Part shown: positions 9,171-17,245 of the stretch, in pieces
Position numbering within the stretch: position 1 is the stretch's first letter
How the letters are laid out: each line of letters opens with the position of its first letter
Assembly: GCA_016714225.1 (NCBI GenBank)
Contig: JADJNS010000005.1
Location: 1 to 64,000 of the forward strand
Source of the DNA: Archangiaceae bacterium
Lineage (GTDB): Bacteria > Myxococcota > Myxococcia > Myxococcales > Myxococcaceae
Direction: 5' to 3'
Length of the DNA stretch: 64,000 bases
Notes under the pieces: model-generated
Seen by the model: only the letters and a program-made list of their open reading frames with translations
Database searches by the model: none
What the model was told of the DNA's origin: nothing
Position numbers and translations under genes: made by a program

Positions 9171-10159
9171 GACGCCTTCTTTCGTGGAGCTTCGTTGGTG
9201 GCGCCCTGCTCGATGACGAGCGCGAGCGCGCCTGAGGAAACGGTGGGTCGACCCGAGAGCTTGAGGCGGCCTTCGACGAAGACGCTGAGCGCCGAGCTCT
9301 CGGAGGTGTCGAGGGTGAGCACGTCGCCCACCTCGAGCTCGAGAATGCGCTGCACCGGCACCTCGGCCTGCCCCAGCACTGCGCGCAGCTCGACCTTGCA
9401 CTGCTTGAGCTCGTTGGCGAGGTTGTTGGCGAACCGCGCGTCGGTCATCGAGCCCATGCGGGGCGAGGCCACCAGCTGCTTGCGGGCCGGCTCGACCACC
9501 GAGTACGGCAGCGCCAGCTGCAGGCGGCCGGTGAAGGCACCCGAGATTTCGAAGCCCGACAGAATCGCCGCTTCGTTGGCGGGCGCGATGTACGCCAGGC
9601 GCGGGTCGGTCTCGAAGCGAATCACCTCGGGCTTGAAGGGCAGCACCAGCGCCCAGGCCTTCTCCATGCCCTCGGTGAAGAGGGTGAGCAGGCGCTTGAG
9701 CACCGCGCGCTCGACGGCGGTGAGCTCGCGGCGGTCGGCGGGGGGCGCGTCGTCGACGCTGACCTTGCGGTCGCCCAGCGCGGCGGCGAGCAGGCTGTCG
9801 ACCAGCCCGGGCTCGAGAATCAGAATCGCCTGACCATGGCCGGGGCCGAGCGCGAGAATGGCGACCAGCGCGGGCGGTGAGAGCAGCGCGTGCACGTCGG
9901 CGAACTTGAGCAGCGCGGCCGGCGAGCTGCTCACCTCGAGCGAGAGGCGGGTGCGGCCCGACAGGCCGGTGCTGAAGCTCGAGGCCAGCGACTCGTGAAT
10001 CGCGTCGAGGGTCGGCATCTGGCCGCGAATGACGCGGTCCTGGCTGGTGAGGTCGTAGGGGACGATTTGAGGCTGGCGCTCGGCCTGGCTCTCGACCCGG
10101 CCGTCTTCGATCGCGCTCATCAGCGCGTTCACTTCTTCGCTGTTGAGAGTCTCGGGCAT
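9167..10159 (-). CDS. fliM: Flagellar motor switch protein FliM
   Basis: FliM binds phosphorylated CheY and couples the signal to the rotor. The 330-residue protein opens with LNSEEVNALMSAIEDG, matching the CheY-binding N-terminal peptide. The CheC-like middle domain (about 45-230, including SFSTGLSGRTRLSLEV) follows, then a C-terminal SpoA domain (about 250-320). The start is ATG 10159, 34 bases downstream of fliL. Confidence 0.96.
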   Translation of the reverse strand: MPETLNSEEVNALMSAIEDGRVESQAERQPQIVPYDLTSQDRVIRGQMPTLDAIHESLASSFSTGLSGRTRLSLEVSSSPAALLKFADVHALLSPPALVAILALGPGHGQAILILEPGLVDSLLAAALGDRKVSVDDAPPADRRELTAVERAVLKRLLTLFTEGMEKAWALVLPFKPEVIRFETDPRLAYIAPANEAAILSGFEISGAFTGRLQLALPYSVVEPARKQLVASPRMGSMTDARFANNLANELKQCKVELRAVLGQAEVPVQRILELEVGDVLTLDTSESSALSVFVEGRLKLSGRPTVSSGALALVIEQGATNEAPRKKAS

Positions 10160-10193
10160 GGGTGGGCTTTCGGTCGGGGTCTGGGTCAGCCGC

Positions 10194-10805
10194 TCACTGC
10201 ACGATGAAGTCGGTGACGTAGAGGCCGCGAATGCGCGCCTGCGGCACCAGCTCTTTGAGCTTCTTGGTGAGCGTGGCCTTCATGGTGTTGAGGCCATCGG
10301 TGCCGCGCAGCTCTTCGACGGTGTGGTCGGTGAGCTCGCCGATGAAGCCGTCGCGCACCCGGGCCATCGCGCCCATCAGGCGCTCTTTGTCTTTGTCGCT
10401 GCCCACCTCGACCTCGAAGCTGACGCGCGCGAAGCGGTCGGCCTCGGGGTTGCGCAGGCGCACCACGAAGTCGTCGAGCTTGACGGTGGGGCCACCGAAC
10501 TTCTTGGCCTCGCCCTCCTTGCCCTCGCCTCCGCCGTGCTCTTCTTCCGCCGGCTCTTCGGCTTCGGCGGCAGCTTCGCCGCCCTCGGCCTTCTCGCCCT
10601 TGGCGGCGGCGTGCTTCGCGGGAGCAGGCGCCGCCTCACCGTGGCCCATCTTCAGCACCACCAGCGCCAGCACTCCGGCCATCATCAACGTGTTGACGCC
10701 CACCAGCACCGGCAGCAGCTTTCCCTTGGCGGGGGGCTGCACCAGCGCCATCTCGGCGGGGGTCGGTTCTTTCGAAGCATCGGCAGCAGGGGCAGCGTCG
10801 CTCAT
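10194..10805 (-). CDS. fliL: Flagellar basal body-associated protein FliL
   Basis: FliL is a single-pass inner membrane protein that surrounds the stator. The 203-residue product has a cytoplasmic N-terminus, one helix (LLPVLVGVNTLMMAGVLALVVL), a long Ala/Glu-rich linker, and a C-terminal periplasmic domain with the FliL pattern (VKLDDFVVRLRNPEADRFARV ... RDGFIGELTDHTVEEL ... VTDFIVQ). The Glu-rich linker is longer than usual. ATG 10805 is used here; Met19 is an alternative and would leave more room for a leader behind the candidate sigma-54 motif at 10822-10836. FliL is the first gene of this block; motB, its usual upstream neighbour, is 46.8 kb away. Confidence 0.9.
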   Translation of the reverse strand: MSDAAPAADASKEPTPAEMALVQPPAKGKLLPVLVGVNTLMMAGVLALVVLKMGHGEAAPAPAKHAAAKGEKAEGGEAAAEAEEPAEEEHGGGEGKEGEAKKFGGPTVKLDDFVVRLRNPEADRFARVSFEVEVGSDKDKERLMGAMARVRDGFIGELTDHTVEELRGTDGLNTMKATLTKKLKELVPQARIRGLYVTDFIVQ

Positions 10806-10821
10806 GACGGCTGGGCATTGA

Positions 10822-10836
10822 GCAAGCGATGTGCCC
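10822..10836 (-). promoter_or_regulatory. Candidate sigma-54 (-24/-12) promoter for fliL block
   Basis: Read on the minus strand, the site is GGGCAC-N5-TTGC, matching the -24 GG and -12 GC of sigma-54 promoters. Sigma-54 control of flagellar genes is common in related bacteria. The -12 element is only about 17 bases from the annotated fliL ATG, which leaves almost no leader, so either fliL starts further in or the match is chance. Confidence 0.35.
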
Positions 10837-11054
10837 CGGTCGAAAACCCAAGCCCCCGAGACGCGCCCGCCAATTTCGTGGCTGGGGGTGAAAGCACCCC
10901 GTCAGGCGGGTGACGGCGGCCCGCTGGGTGAGTGCTGACCCGGTGAAGCCGCTGAGCTTGCGCCGGGTCTGCGCGGCTGTACGACATGACGCCTTCGCGC
11001 GCTGTCGCACATCGCACCAGAGCCCGCCCCTGAGCGGAGCAACACCTCGACAGC

Positions 11055-11127
11055 CGGGCACGGGCACGCCTCACCGTCTGACGATCACGTCCCTCGTCGG
11101 ACGTTCACGACTGCGTGCCCGTGCCCG
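11055..11127. repeat. Nested long hairpin in fliL-pdxR intergenic region
   Basis: Perfect 15-base inverted arms (11055-11069 and 11113-11127, CGGGCACGGGCACGC and its complement) enclose a second stem of 10 bases (11075-11084 and 11094-11103, one G-T type mismatch) with a 9-base loop. The rest of the 455-base gap between fliL and pdxR (10806-11260) contains no convincing gene. The element lies about 134 bases before pdxR and no U-tract follows on either strand, so it is not a typical terminator. Confidence 0.75.
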
Positions 11128-11169
11128 AAAAGCGGTCAGCCGCTCAGCGCGAGCCTGGCGCTTGGCTCC

Positions 11170-11285
11170 CTATTACTTTAGACCTTGGTCCATTTGGAAC
11201 AGACCACGACGTCGCGTTGGCCCTGGAAGATGGTCGAGCCCGCGCGCAACATGACCGGCCATGCAGACCAATCGGGACCAATCGC
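11170..11285 (+). promoter_or_regulatory. Probable pdxR promoter/operator region
   Basis: This is the only AT-richer patch in the gap (CTATTACTTTAGACCTTGG). It contains GACC direct repeats and an imperfect palindrome around TCCATTTGGA. The start of pdxR itself holds a tandem repeat (GACCAATCG twice, 11264-11282). MocR/PdxR regulators generally bind direct repeats, so autoregulation here is plausible. No exact known PdxR box was recognised. Confidence 0.3.
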
Positions 11286-12781
11286 TCGGCCTTCGCCTCT
11301 CTGCGACCTCGCGCCTGCCGCTCTACCGCCAGCTCTTCGACGCGGTGGTGGCCCGCATTCACGACGGCACCTTCCCGAAGGGTTTTCGCCTGCCGCCGAC
11401 CCGCGCGCTGGCCAAGGGCCTCGAGACCCACCGCAACACCGTGGTGCGCGCCTACGAAGAGCTCGCCGCCGCGGGCTTCGTCGAGTCGACGGTGGGCCGC
11501 GGCACCTTCGTGGCCGCCCCGCTCGTCGCGCCGCGCCCCACCAAGGCGCCGCCGCCGCGCGCCCCGATGCCGTGGTCGACCTTGATGAGCCCCTCAGTGA
11601 CCAACGACGTCTTCACCCGCGCCGAGCGCTTCGCCCACCCGGTGGCCTCGACCGACGCGGTGCTGCTCAACCGCCTGCAGCCGGCCGACGAGCTGCTGCC
11701 GCACGAGCTGTTCCGCCGCTGCATCGAGCGGGCGATCGAAGACTACGGCTCGAAGGCGATGGGCTACGCGCCCATCTCGGGCGTTCAGCGGCTCAAAGAG
11801 CTCATCGCCCACGACCTGGCGCGCCAGGGCGTGCCGGCCACCCCCGACGACCTGCTCATCACCACCGGCAGCCAGCAGGCGCTCGACCTGCTCGCCCGCG
11901 CGCTGATTTCGCGCGGCGAGACCTTTCTGGTCGACGAGGCCACCTACCCCGGCGCGATTCGGCTGCTCGCCGCGGCGGGCGCGCGCCTGGTGCCGGTGCC
12001 GTGCGACGACGAGGGCCCCAACCTCGCGGCGCTCGACCGCCTGGGGCGCGGAGCGAAGGGCTGCTACCTGATGCCCAACTGCCAGAACCCCACCGGCCGC
12101 CGCATCTCGCAGGCGCGGCGCGAAGAGCTGGTCGAGTGGTCGCACCGCGCCGGCGTGCCGCTCATCGAAGACGACTACGCGTCTGACCTGAACCTCGACG
12201 GCCGCGCGCCGCCCGCCGCGCTGCGCACCCTCGACGGCGAGGTGCTCTACCTCGGCACCTACAGCAAGAAGCTGAGCCCGGCGCTGCGCATCGGCTACCT
12301 GCTCGCGCCGCGCTCGCTCAAAGACCGGCTCGAGCTGCTCAAGCACGCGATGGACCTGGGGACCTCGGCGCTGATGCAGTACGCGCTGGCCGAGTTTCTC
12401 GACCGCGGCTACCTCGACGCCCACCTGCGGGTCTCGATACCCCGCTACCGCGCGCGCCGCGACGCGCTCGACGCCGCGCTGAAGAAGGCGCTGCCCTCGC
12501 GCTACCACTGGTCGTCTCCGCAGACCGGCCTGGCGCTGTGGCTGCCGCTGCCCGACGGCCCCGACGCCGAGGCGGTGTGGCTCGAGGGCCAAAAGCACGG
12601 CGTGCTGGTCGGCCCCGGTACGGTGAGCGGCGTGACCGAGGCGGGGCGGCAGGGGCTGCGGCTCGGCTTCTGCGTCGAGCCTCCGGGCCGCCTGGCCGAG
12701 GGCGCGAAGCGTTTGGCCAGGGCGCTGGCGGCGGTCGACCGGCGCGAAGTGAAACCGAAGACCCAGCTGGAGGTCGTATGA
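11261..12781 (+). CDS. pdxR: MocR/PdxR-type regulator (GntR HTH fused to aminotransferase)
   Basis: This 506-residue transcription regulator has an N-terminal GntR winged helix (about 15-85: LPLYRQLFDAVVARIHDG, LPPTRALAKGLETHRNTVVRAYEEL) joined to a fold-type I aminotransferase domain. PLP-lysine context is visible as GTYSKKLSPALRIGYLL. In this family the aminotransferase domain senses PLP and does not catalyse. The gene is directly followed by pdxS with an ATGA overlap, and pdxT follows that, which makes PdxR the natural assignment. The unusual point is that regulator and targets are in one operon; PdxR is often divergent from pdxST. Confidence 0.9.
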   Translation: MQTNRDQSLGLRLSATSRLPLYRQLFDAVVARIHDGTFPKGFRLPPTRALAKGLETHRNTVVRAYEELAAAGFVESTVGRGTFVAAPLVAPRPTKAPPPRAPMPWSTLMSPSVTNDVFTRAERFAHPVASTDAVLLNRLQPADELLPHELFRRCIERAIEDYGSKAMGYAPISGVQRLKELIAHDLARQGVPATPDDLLITTGSQQALDLLARALISRGETFLVDEATYPGAIRLLAAAGARLVPVPCDDEGPNLAALDRLGRGAKGCYLMPNCQNPTGRRISQARREELVEWSHRAGVPLIEDDYASDLNLDGRAPPAALRTLDGEVLYLGTYSKKLSPALRIGYLLAPRSLKDRLELLKHAMDLGTSALMQYALAEFLDRGYLDAHLRVSIPRYRARRDALDAALKKALPSRYHWSSPQTGLALWLPLPDGPDAEAVWLEGQKHGVLVGPGTVSGVTEAGRQGLRLGFCVEPPGRLAEGAKRLARALAAVDRREVKPKTQLEVV

Positions 12782-13650
12782 GCGACGTGACCAAGCGTGG
12801 CCTCGCCGAGATGCTGCGCGGCGGAGTCATCATGGACGTGGTGAACGCCGAGCAGGCCCGCATCGCCGAAGACGCCGGCGCGTGCGCGGTGATGGCGCTC
12901 GAGCGGGTGCCCGCCCAGATTCGCGTCGAGGGCGGCGTGGCGAGGGCCTCGGACCCCGAGATGATTCGCTCGATTCAAGAGGCGGTCTCGATACCGGTGA
13001 TGGCGAAGTGCCGCATCGGGCACTTCATCGAGGCGCGCATTCTCGAGGCGCTCGAGGTCGACTTCATCGACGAGAGCGAGGTGCTCACCCCGGCCGACGA
13101 CGCGTTTCACATCGAGAAGCGCGGCTTCAAGGTGCCGTTCGTGTGCGGGTGCAAAGACCTGGGCGAGGCGCTGCGGCGCATCGGTGAAGGCGCGTCGCTG
13201 TTGCGCACCAAGGGCGAGGCGGGCACCGGCAACGTGGTCGAGGCGGTGAAGCACCTGCGCGCGCTGCGCACCGAGCTGCGGCGGGTGCAGCAGCTGTCGC
13301 CCGAAGAGCGCATGAGCGACGCGAAGCGCCTGGGCGCGCCGTACGAGCTGCTGTGCGCGGTGGCCGAGACCGGGCGCCTGCCGGTGCCGAACTTCGCCGC
13401 GGGCGGCATCGCCACTCCGGCCGACGCGGCGCTCTGCATGGCGCTGGGGGCCGAGGCGGTGTTCGTGGGCAGCGGCATCTTCTTGTCCGAAGACCCGGCG
13501 CGGCGCGCGCGCGCCGTGGTCGAGGCCACCACCTGGTGGAAGGACCCGGCGAAGCTCGCCGCGGTGAGCACGGGCCTCAAGGGGCCGATGCGCGGCCTCG
13601 AGCTGTCGAAGCTCGAGCGCACCGAGCGCTTCGCGGAGCGCGGCTGGTGA
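12778..13650 (+). CDS. pdxS: Pyridoxal 5'-phosphate synthase subunit PdxS
   Basis: PdxS condenses ribose 5-phosphate, glyceraldehyde 3-phosphate and ammonia into PLP. The 290-residue TIM barrel is complete: GGVIMDVVNAEQARIAEDAG, MAKCRIGHFIEA, DESEVLTPAD, CGCKDLGEALRRI, LLRTKGEAGTG (Schiff-base lysine region) and NFAAGGIATPADAALCM. ATG 12778 overlaps the pdxR stop by four bases; its own stop overlaps the GTG start of pdxT. Ammonia would be supplied by the PdxT glutaminase next door. Confidence 0.97.
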   Translation: MSDVTKRGLAEMLRGGVIMDVVNAEQARIAEDAGACAVMALERVPAQIRVEGGVARASDPEMIRSIQEAVSIPVMAKCRIGHFIEARILEALEVDFIDESEVLTPADDAFHIEKRGFKVPFVCGCKDLGEALRRIGEGASLLRTKGEAGTGNVVEAVKHLRALRTELRRVQQLSPEERMSDAKRLGAPYELLCAVAETGRLPVPNFAAGGIATPADAALCMALGAEAVFVGSGIFLSEDPARRARAVVEATTWWKDPAKLAAVSTGLKGPMRGLELSKLERTERFAERGW

Positions 13651-14126
13651 CCACCGGCGTGCTCGCGCTGCAGGGCGGGTTCGGGGCGCACCTGGCGGCC
13701 CTCGGCGCGGCGGGCGTCGAGGTGCGCACCGCGGCTGAGCTCGGGCAGGTCGACGCGCTGGTGCTGCCGGGCGGCGAGAGCACGGTGCAGGCGCGGCTCA
13801 TCGAGCGGGGCGGGCTGCGTCAGGCGCTCGAGCAGTTCGTGCGCAGCGGCAAGCCGGTGCTCGCCACCTGCGCGGGGCTGATTCTGTGCGCGCGGTACGG
13901 CTGGCTCGACGTCAGCGTGCAGCGCAACGCCTACGGGCGGCAGGTCGACAGCTTCGAGGCGATGGACGACAGCGGCACGCGCAGGCTGGTCTTCATTCGC
14001 GCGCCGCGCATCGAGCGGGTCGGCGGCGGCGTCGAGGTGCTGGCGACCCTGAAGGGCGAGCCGGTGCTGGTGCGGCAGCGCAACGTCACCGGCGCCTGCT
14101 TTCACCCCGAGCTGGGCTCACCCTGA
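13647..14126 (+). CDS. pdxT: Pyridoxal 5'-phosphate synthase glutaminase PdxT, short C-terminus
   Basis: PdxT hydrolyses glutamine to supply ammonia to PdxS. The 159-residue product (GTG 13647) has VLALQGGFGAHLAAL, the oxyanion loop LPGGEST, nucleophile Cys in TCAGLIL, the RNAYGRQVDSFEA segment and the catalytic HPE. It is shorter than usual (about 190 residues). The stretch after the nucleophile is compressed, and the protein stops three residues after HPEL, so the usual C-terminal helix (about 20 residues) is missing. The stop lies inside GGCTCACCCTGAG, which matches the end module of the interspersed repeat seen elsewhere in this window. Catalytic residues are all present, so activity is possible but unproven. 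Confidence 0.9.
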   Translation: MTTGVLALQGGFGAHLAALGAAGVEVRTAAELGQVDALVLPGGESTVQARLIERGGLRQALEQFVRSGKPVLATCAGLILCARYGWLDVSVQRNAYGRQVDSFEAMDDSGTRRLVFIRAPRIERVGGGVEVLATLKGEPVLVRQRNVTGACFHPELGSP

Positions 14127-14198
14127 GAGGGTCGGCCGTTAAGAAGTGTTCACGCGGCGGCCGGTCTTCGCGGCGCGGTGTTAGGAGACGGGGCGCCC

Positions 14199-15260
14199 AT
14201 GACCCGCCTTCTCATTCTCGTTCTCGCCATCAGTCTGGTCGGCTCGATGCACTACGGGCTGTGGCGGTTTCTGGTGAAAGACCCCGAGCTGCCGCCGCGC
14301 GCCCGGCGCGCCGGCACCATCGGCTTCATCGCGCTGGCCCTCATCGCGCCCGCGAGCTTCCTCTCGCTGCTCTTGATGCGCACGCCCGCCGCCCAGGTGG
14401 TCGCGGTCGGCGTCTTCACCTGGCTGGGCCTGGCGCTGATGCTCATCTCGCTGCTGCTGGTCTTGCGCATACCCCTCGGCATCGCCAACCGCCTCGCGCG
14501 CGTCGACCCCTCGCGCCGCCTCTTCCTCGCCCGCACGGTCGCCGGCAGCGCCACGCTCGCCACTGCGGGCGCCGGCATCTTCGCGGTGGGCAGCGCCACC
14601 GGCCCGGCAGAGCTCTCCGAGGTGCCGGTGAAGCTCGCCCGCCTGCCCAAGGCGCTCTCGGGCTTCACCATCGCGCAGATTTCAGACCTGCACGTCGGCC
14701 CCACCATTCGCGAGCGCGAGGTGCGGCGGGTGGTCGAGCAGGTGAACGCGCTCAAGCCCGACCTGGTCGCCATCACCGGCGACCTGGTCGACGGCTCGGT
14801 GGCGCAGCTGGGCTTCGCCACGCAGCACCTCGCCGGGCTGACCTCGCGCTTCGGCACCTACTTCGTCACCGGCAACCACGAGTACTACTCGGGCGCCGAC
14901 GAGTGGTCGGCCGAGCTGCGCCGCCTCGGCATCACCGTGCTGCGCAACGAGCGGGTCAGCATCGGAGACGCCGCTTCTTTCGACCTCGCCGGCGTCGACG
15001 ACTTCAGCGGCCCGACCGGCGGCGGAGAAAACCCCGAGTCGGACCTGAAGCGCGCGCTGCAGGGCCGCGACGCCGAGCGCTCGCTGGTGCTCTTCGCGCA
15101 CCAGCCGCGCAAGAGCGCGTTCATCGAGGCGGTGGGCAGCGGCGTCGAGCTCGGGCGGGGGGGCCCGCAATGCGGCTGTCGCGGGCACACCGCCACAGGC
15201 GGGCCAGGTTCGGCGGCACCCGTTCAACCTGCGCTGGTCGGCTCGATGTTCACCGCCTGA
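14199..15260 (+). CDS. Metallophosphoesterase with membrane N-terminus; C-terminal end broken
   Basis: This is a calcineurin-like phosphoesterase of the YaeI/YkuE type, anchored in the inner membrane. From ATG 14199 there are about four hydrophobic segments (residues 1-145). The catalytic domain follows: QISDLHVGP (metal motif DxH), AITGDLVDGS (GD), GNHEYY (GNHE). The next expected motif, GHTHGGQ, is recognisable only in scrambled form after residue ~325 (CRGHTATGG), and the reading then fails. Pieces resembling PFNL and LVGSMFTA appear in different frames. Several indels therefore hit the last ~60 residues, at the start of the abnormal GC-rich stretch described next. The gene was probably intact in the cell or only recently lost. 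Confidence 0.75.
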   Translation: MTRLLILVLAISLVGSMHYGLWRFLVKDPELPPRARRAGTIGFIALALIAPASFLSLLLMRTPAAQVVAVGVFTWLGLALMLISLLLVLRIPLGIANRLARVDPSRRLFLARTVAGSATLATAGAGIFAVGSATGPAELSEVPVKLARLPKALSGFTIAQISDLHVGPTIREREVRRVVEQVNALKPDLVAITGDLVDGSVAQLGFATQHLAGLTSRFGTYFVTGNHEYYSGADEWSAELRRLGITVLRNERVSIGDAASFDLAGVDDFSGPTGGGENPESDLKRALQGRDAERSLVLFAHQPRKSAFIEAVGSGVELGRGGPQCGCRGHTATGGPGSAAPVQPALVGSMFTA

Positions 15261-15840
15261 GCCTGTCGGGCGGGGCCTGCGGCGGGGGCTCGCCACGAGG
15301 GCGACCGCCAGAACGTGCGCCCCGCCGCGGCAGCCGGCCTGCGCTGGGGCGCAGCGCCGCTGCGGCGGCTGTCCGCGGGCGGCGCCGCTGACCGGGGCAT
15401 CGGCGTCAAGATCGTGCCGCCTCAACGCGGCCACGCTGACTCGCCGCGCGCGCCGCGGACTACCACCCGGCCAGGCGGCCAGGCGCGCGCCGGCGAAACG
15501 CGGGCGGGGGGGCTCGAGGCGGTCGGCCCCCCCGCCGGGGGGGGGGCCCCCCGGCGGGGGCGGGCGGGCCGACCAGCCCGCGGCGACGCCACCGTCGGCG
15601 TGCCACTCACCGGCACGCCCCACGCCGGAGCGGCGACCGACCGGCGACGCGCGCCGCGCAGCGGCGGGCGCCACGAGGCCGCGGCGCGGGCCCGCGGCAG
15701 GCCGGCGGGGGAGGGGGCCGGGCCGCCACGGGGCGCGGCGAGGCGACCCACGCCGAGCGCCACCCGGCCGGCGCGCGGGGCGAGGCCCGGGGGGCGCGCG
15801 CCCGCGGGGGCCCCCGGGGGGGGTGCCGGGCCGGCGAACA
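15160..15840. other. Extremely GC-rich, frame-destroyed stretch between two convergent genes
   Basis: The stretch is nearly all G and C, with runs of 6-10 identical bases (around 15510-15570, 15700-15725 and 15800-15825) and local inverted matches such as GGTCGGCCC ... GGGCCGACC (about 15524-15578). No reading frame shows protein-like sequence; both flanking convergent genes lose their C-termini on entering it. It could be low-quality consensus around a strong hairpin, or real degenerate DNA. No gene is supported here. Confidence 0.7.
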
Positions 15841-16921
15841 GCGGGTCGTTGGCGAGCGCCTGCGTGGCGTGGGTGATGCCGATGGCAGTCGGGCCGTTGA
15901 ACTCACCGACGCCCAGCGCCTTCACTCCACCGGTGCGGCGGGCCCACTCGCCCATGCGAATCATCTTGGGCGCCGACTCTTCGCCGTCGACCGAGGTCTG
16001 GTACGTGTCGGAAGCGATGACGTCGGAGACCGCCTTCACCCGCGGGGTGATGTACTGGGCAATCTCGGCGTCGGTGTAGCCCTGCGCGGTGGCCGACCAC
16101 CACCAGCCGTTGCCGATGACGCCCACCGAGATGTCGGTGTTGGCCTTGAGCAGCGGCAGCGCGTGCTCCTGCATCGCCGCCCAGTCGGCCGCGGCGCCGT
16201 CTTTCGCGGGCTCGTGGTGAATGGCCACGAACAGCTTGCAGTGCAGCCCGGCGAGGCGGCTCGCCAGCGCGCGCAGGTCGGCGTCGGCCGCGCCCGCGGC
16301 CACCTGCGCCCACGAGTAGCCGCCGGTCTTGAACGAGATGATGGGGTACATGCCGTCGGCGCACGCGCGCTGGGTCAGCGAGAGCCCCGCGCCGAAGTCA
16401 CCGTAGAAGATGCGGCGCGCCTGAAGACCGGGGCCGACCTCTTTCACCCGCGCGTCCCACAGGTTCCCCGGCGCCGACATGCCCAGCAGCGCCTTCTTGC
16501 CCGGCACCGGCGGAGGCGGCTGCGGGTTCGCGGTGTCGACCGCAATCTTCAGCGTGTACGCCGTCGAGCCGCTCTTGCACTTGATGCCGACCTTGTACTT
16601 GCCGGTCGCGCTCGCCTGCGTCGAGACGACCTCGGGGCGGCCGCCGCCGCTCGAGCCCTGCACCAGCTCGCCGCTCGGCGCGTAGAGGAAGAGGTTCAGG
16701 TCGGCCGAGGCGGTGCGCCAGTCGAGCGTCAGGGTGATGGTGTCGCCCGCCGTGGCGTCGAAGGTCTGGGTGACCCACGCCTTGCCGTTCGACGAGACCT
16801 GCCCGCTGACGGTGAGGCCGGCCTCGTCGACGCTGACGATGTCGTCACCGTCGAAGTCTTCCGGGGCACAGCTGGCGAACGCGACGGTGAGCAGGCAGAG
16901 GGTGACGAACGAACGTGCCAT
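15841..16921 (-). CDS. Lipoprotein with PPC domain and glycosidase-like barrel; 3' end unclear
   Basis: ATG 16921 gives a lipoprotein-type signal (TLCLLTVAFASC). Next is a PPC-like beta-sandwich domain (about residues 30-125, with DATAGDTITLTLDW and LNLFLYAPSGELV). A proline-rich linker follows (PQPPPPVPG), and then a TIM-barrel-like region resembling secreted glycosidases: HHEP and GEFNG supply two candidate catalytic glutamates, with aromatic GNGWWWSA between. The readable protein stops making sense after NDPLFAG near 15840, so the last part of the barrel and the stop codon are lost in the GC-rich stretch. The exact GH family is uncertain. It is transcribed towards the metallophosphoesterase. 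Confidence 0.65.
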
Positions 16922-17042
16922 GGCGAGGGCTCCAGGGTGAGGGTGACTGGCGGCAGCCAGAGCAAAGGCCGAGCCCGCCGTTCGCCCGCCGCTCGGCCGC
17001 GTGATTTCGCTGCGTTGACTCGCGCCGCGGGCCCCCGCCTGG

Positions 17043-17186
17043 TTCCTCGAGAAACCACCCTGCCCGCGTGGAGAGACGCCACCCGCCGCCGCCGCGCTGC
17101 GCGAGTTTCCCGGCGTGGGGCACACCCTCGCTCCCGAGATGAAGAGCCTGCTGTGGGAACAGGTGCGCGCGGTGCTCCCGAATTGA
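17043..17186 (+). pseudogene. Orphan C-terminal fragment of an alpha/beta hydrolase
   Basis: In one frame ending TGA 17184-17186, the sequence reads ALREFPGVGHTLAPEMKSLL then WEQVRAVLPN. This is a typical C-terminal end of a carboxylesterase/dienelactone-hydrolase-like protein, in which the GH is the catalytic histidine context. No start codon, nucleophile elbow or other domain precedes it: upstream lies the 5' end of the divergent glycosidase-like gene. Codon usage matches the neighbours. It looks like the remnant of a gene whose front part was lost in a rearrangement. Confidence 0.45.
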
Positions 17187-17245
17187 GGGGGCCGAAAGAT
17201 CCACCCCGTCTCGGCCTGGTGTCTGATGTCGTAGGGAGCCACCAC

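Noticed and set aside
11170..11260. Riboswitch or attenuator for the pdx operon
   Set aside because: No known PLP riboswitch class; the long hairpin lacks a terminator tail and regulation by PdxR suffices.
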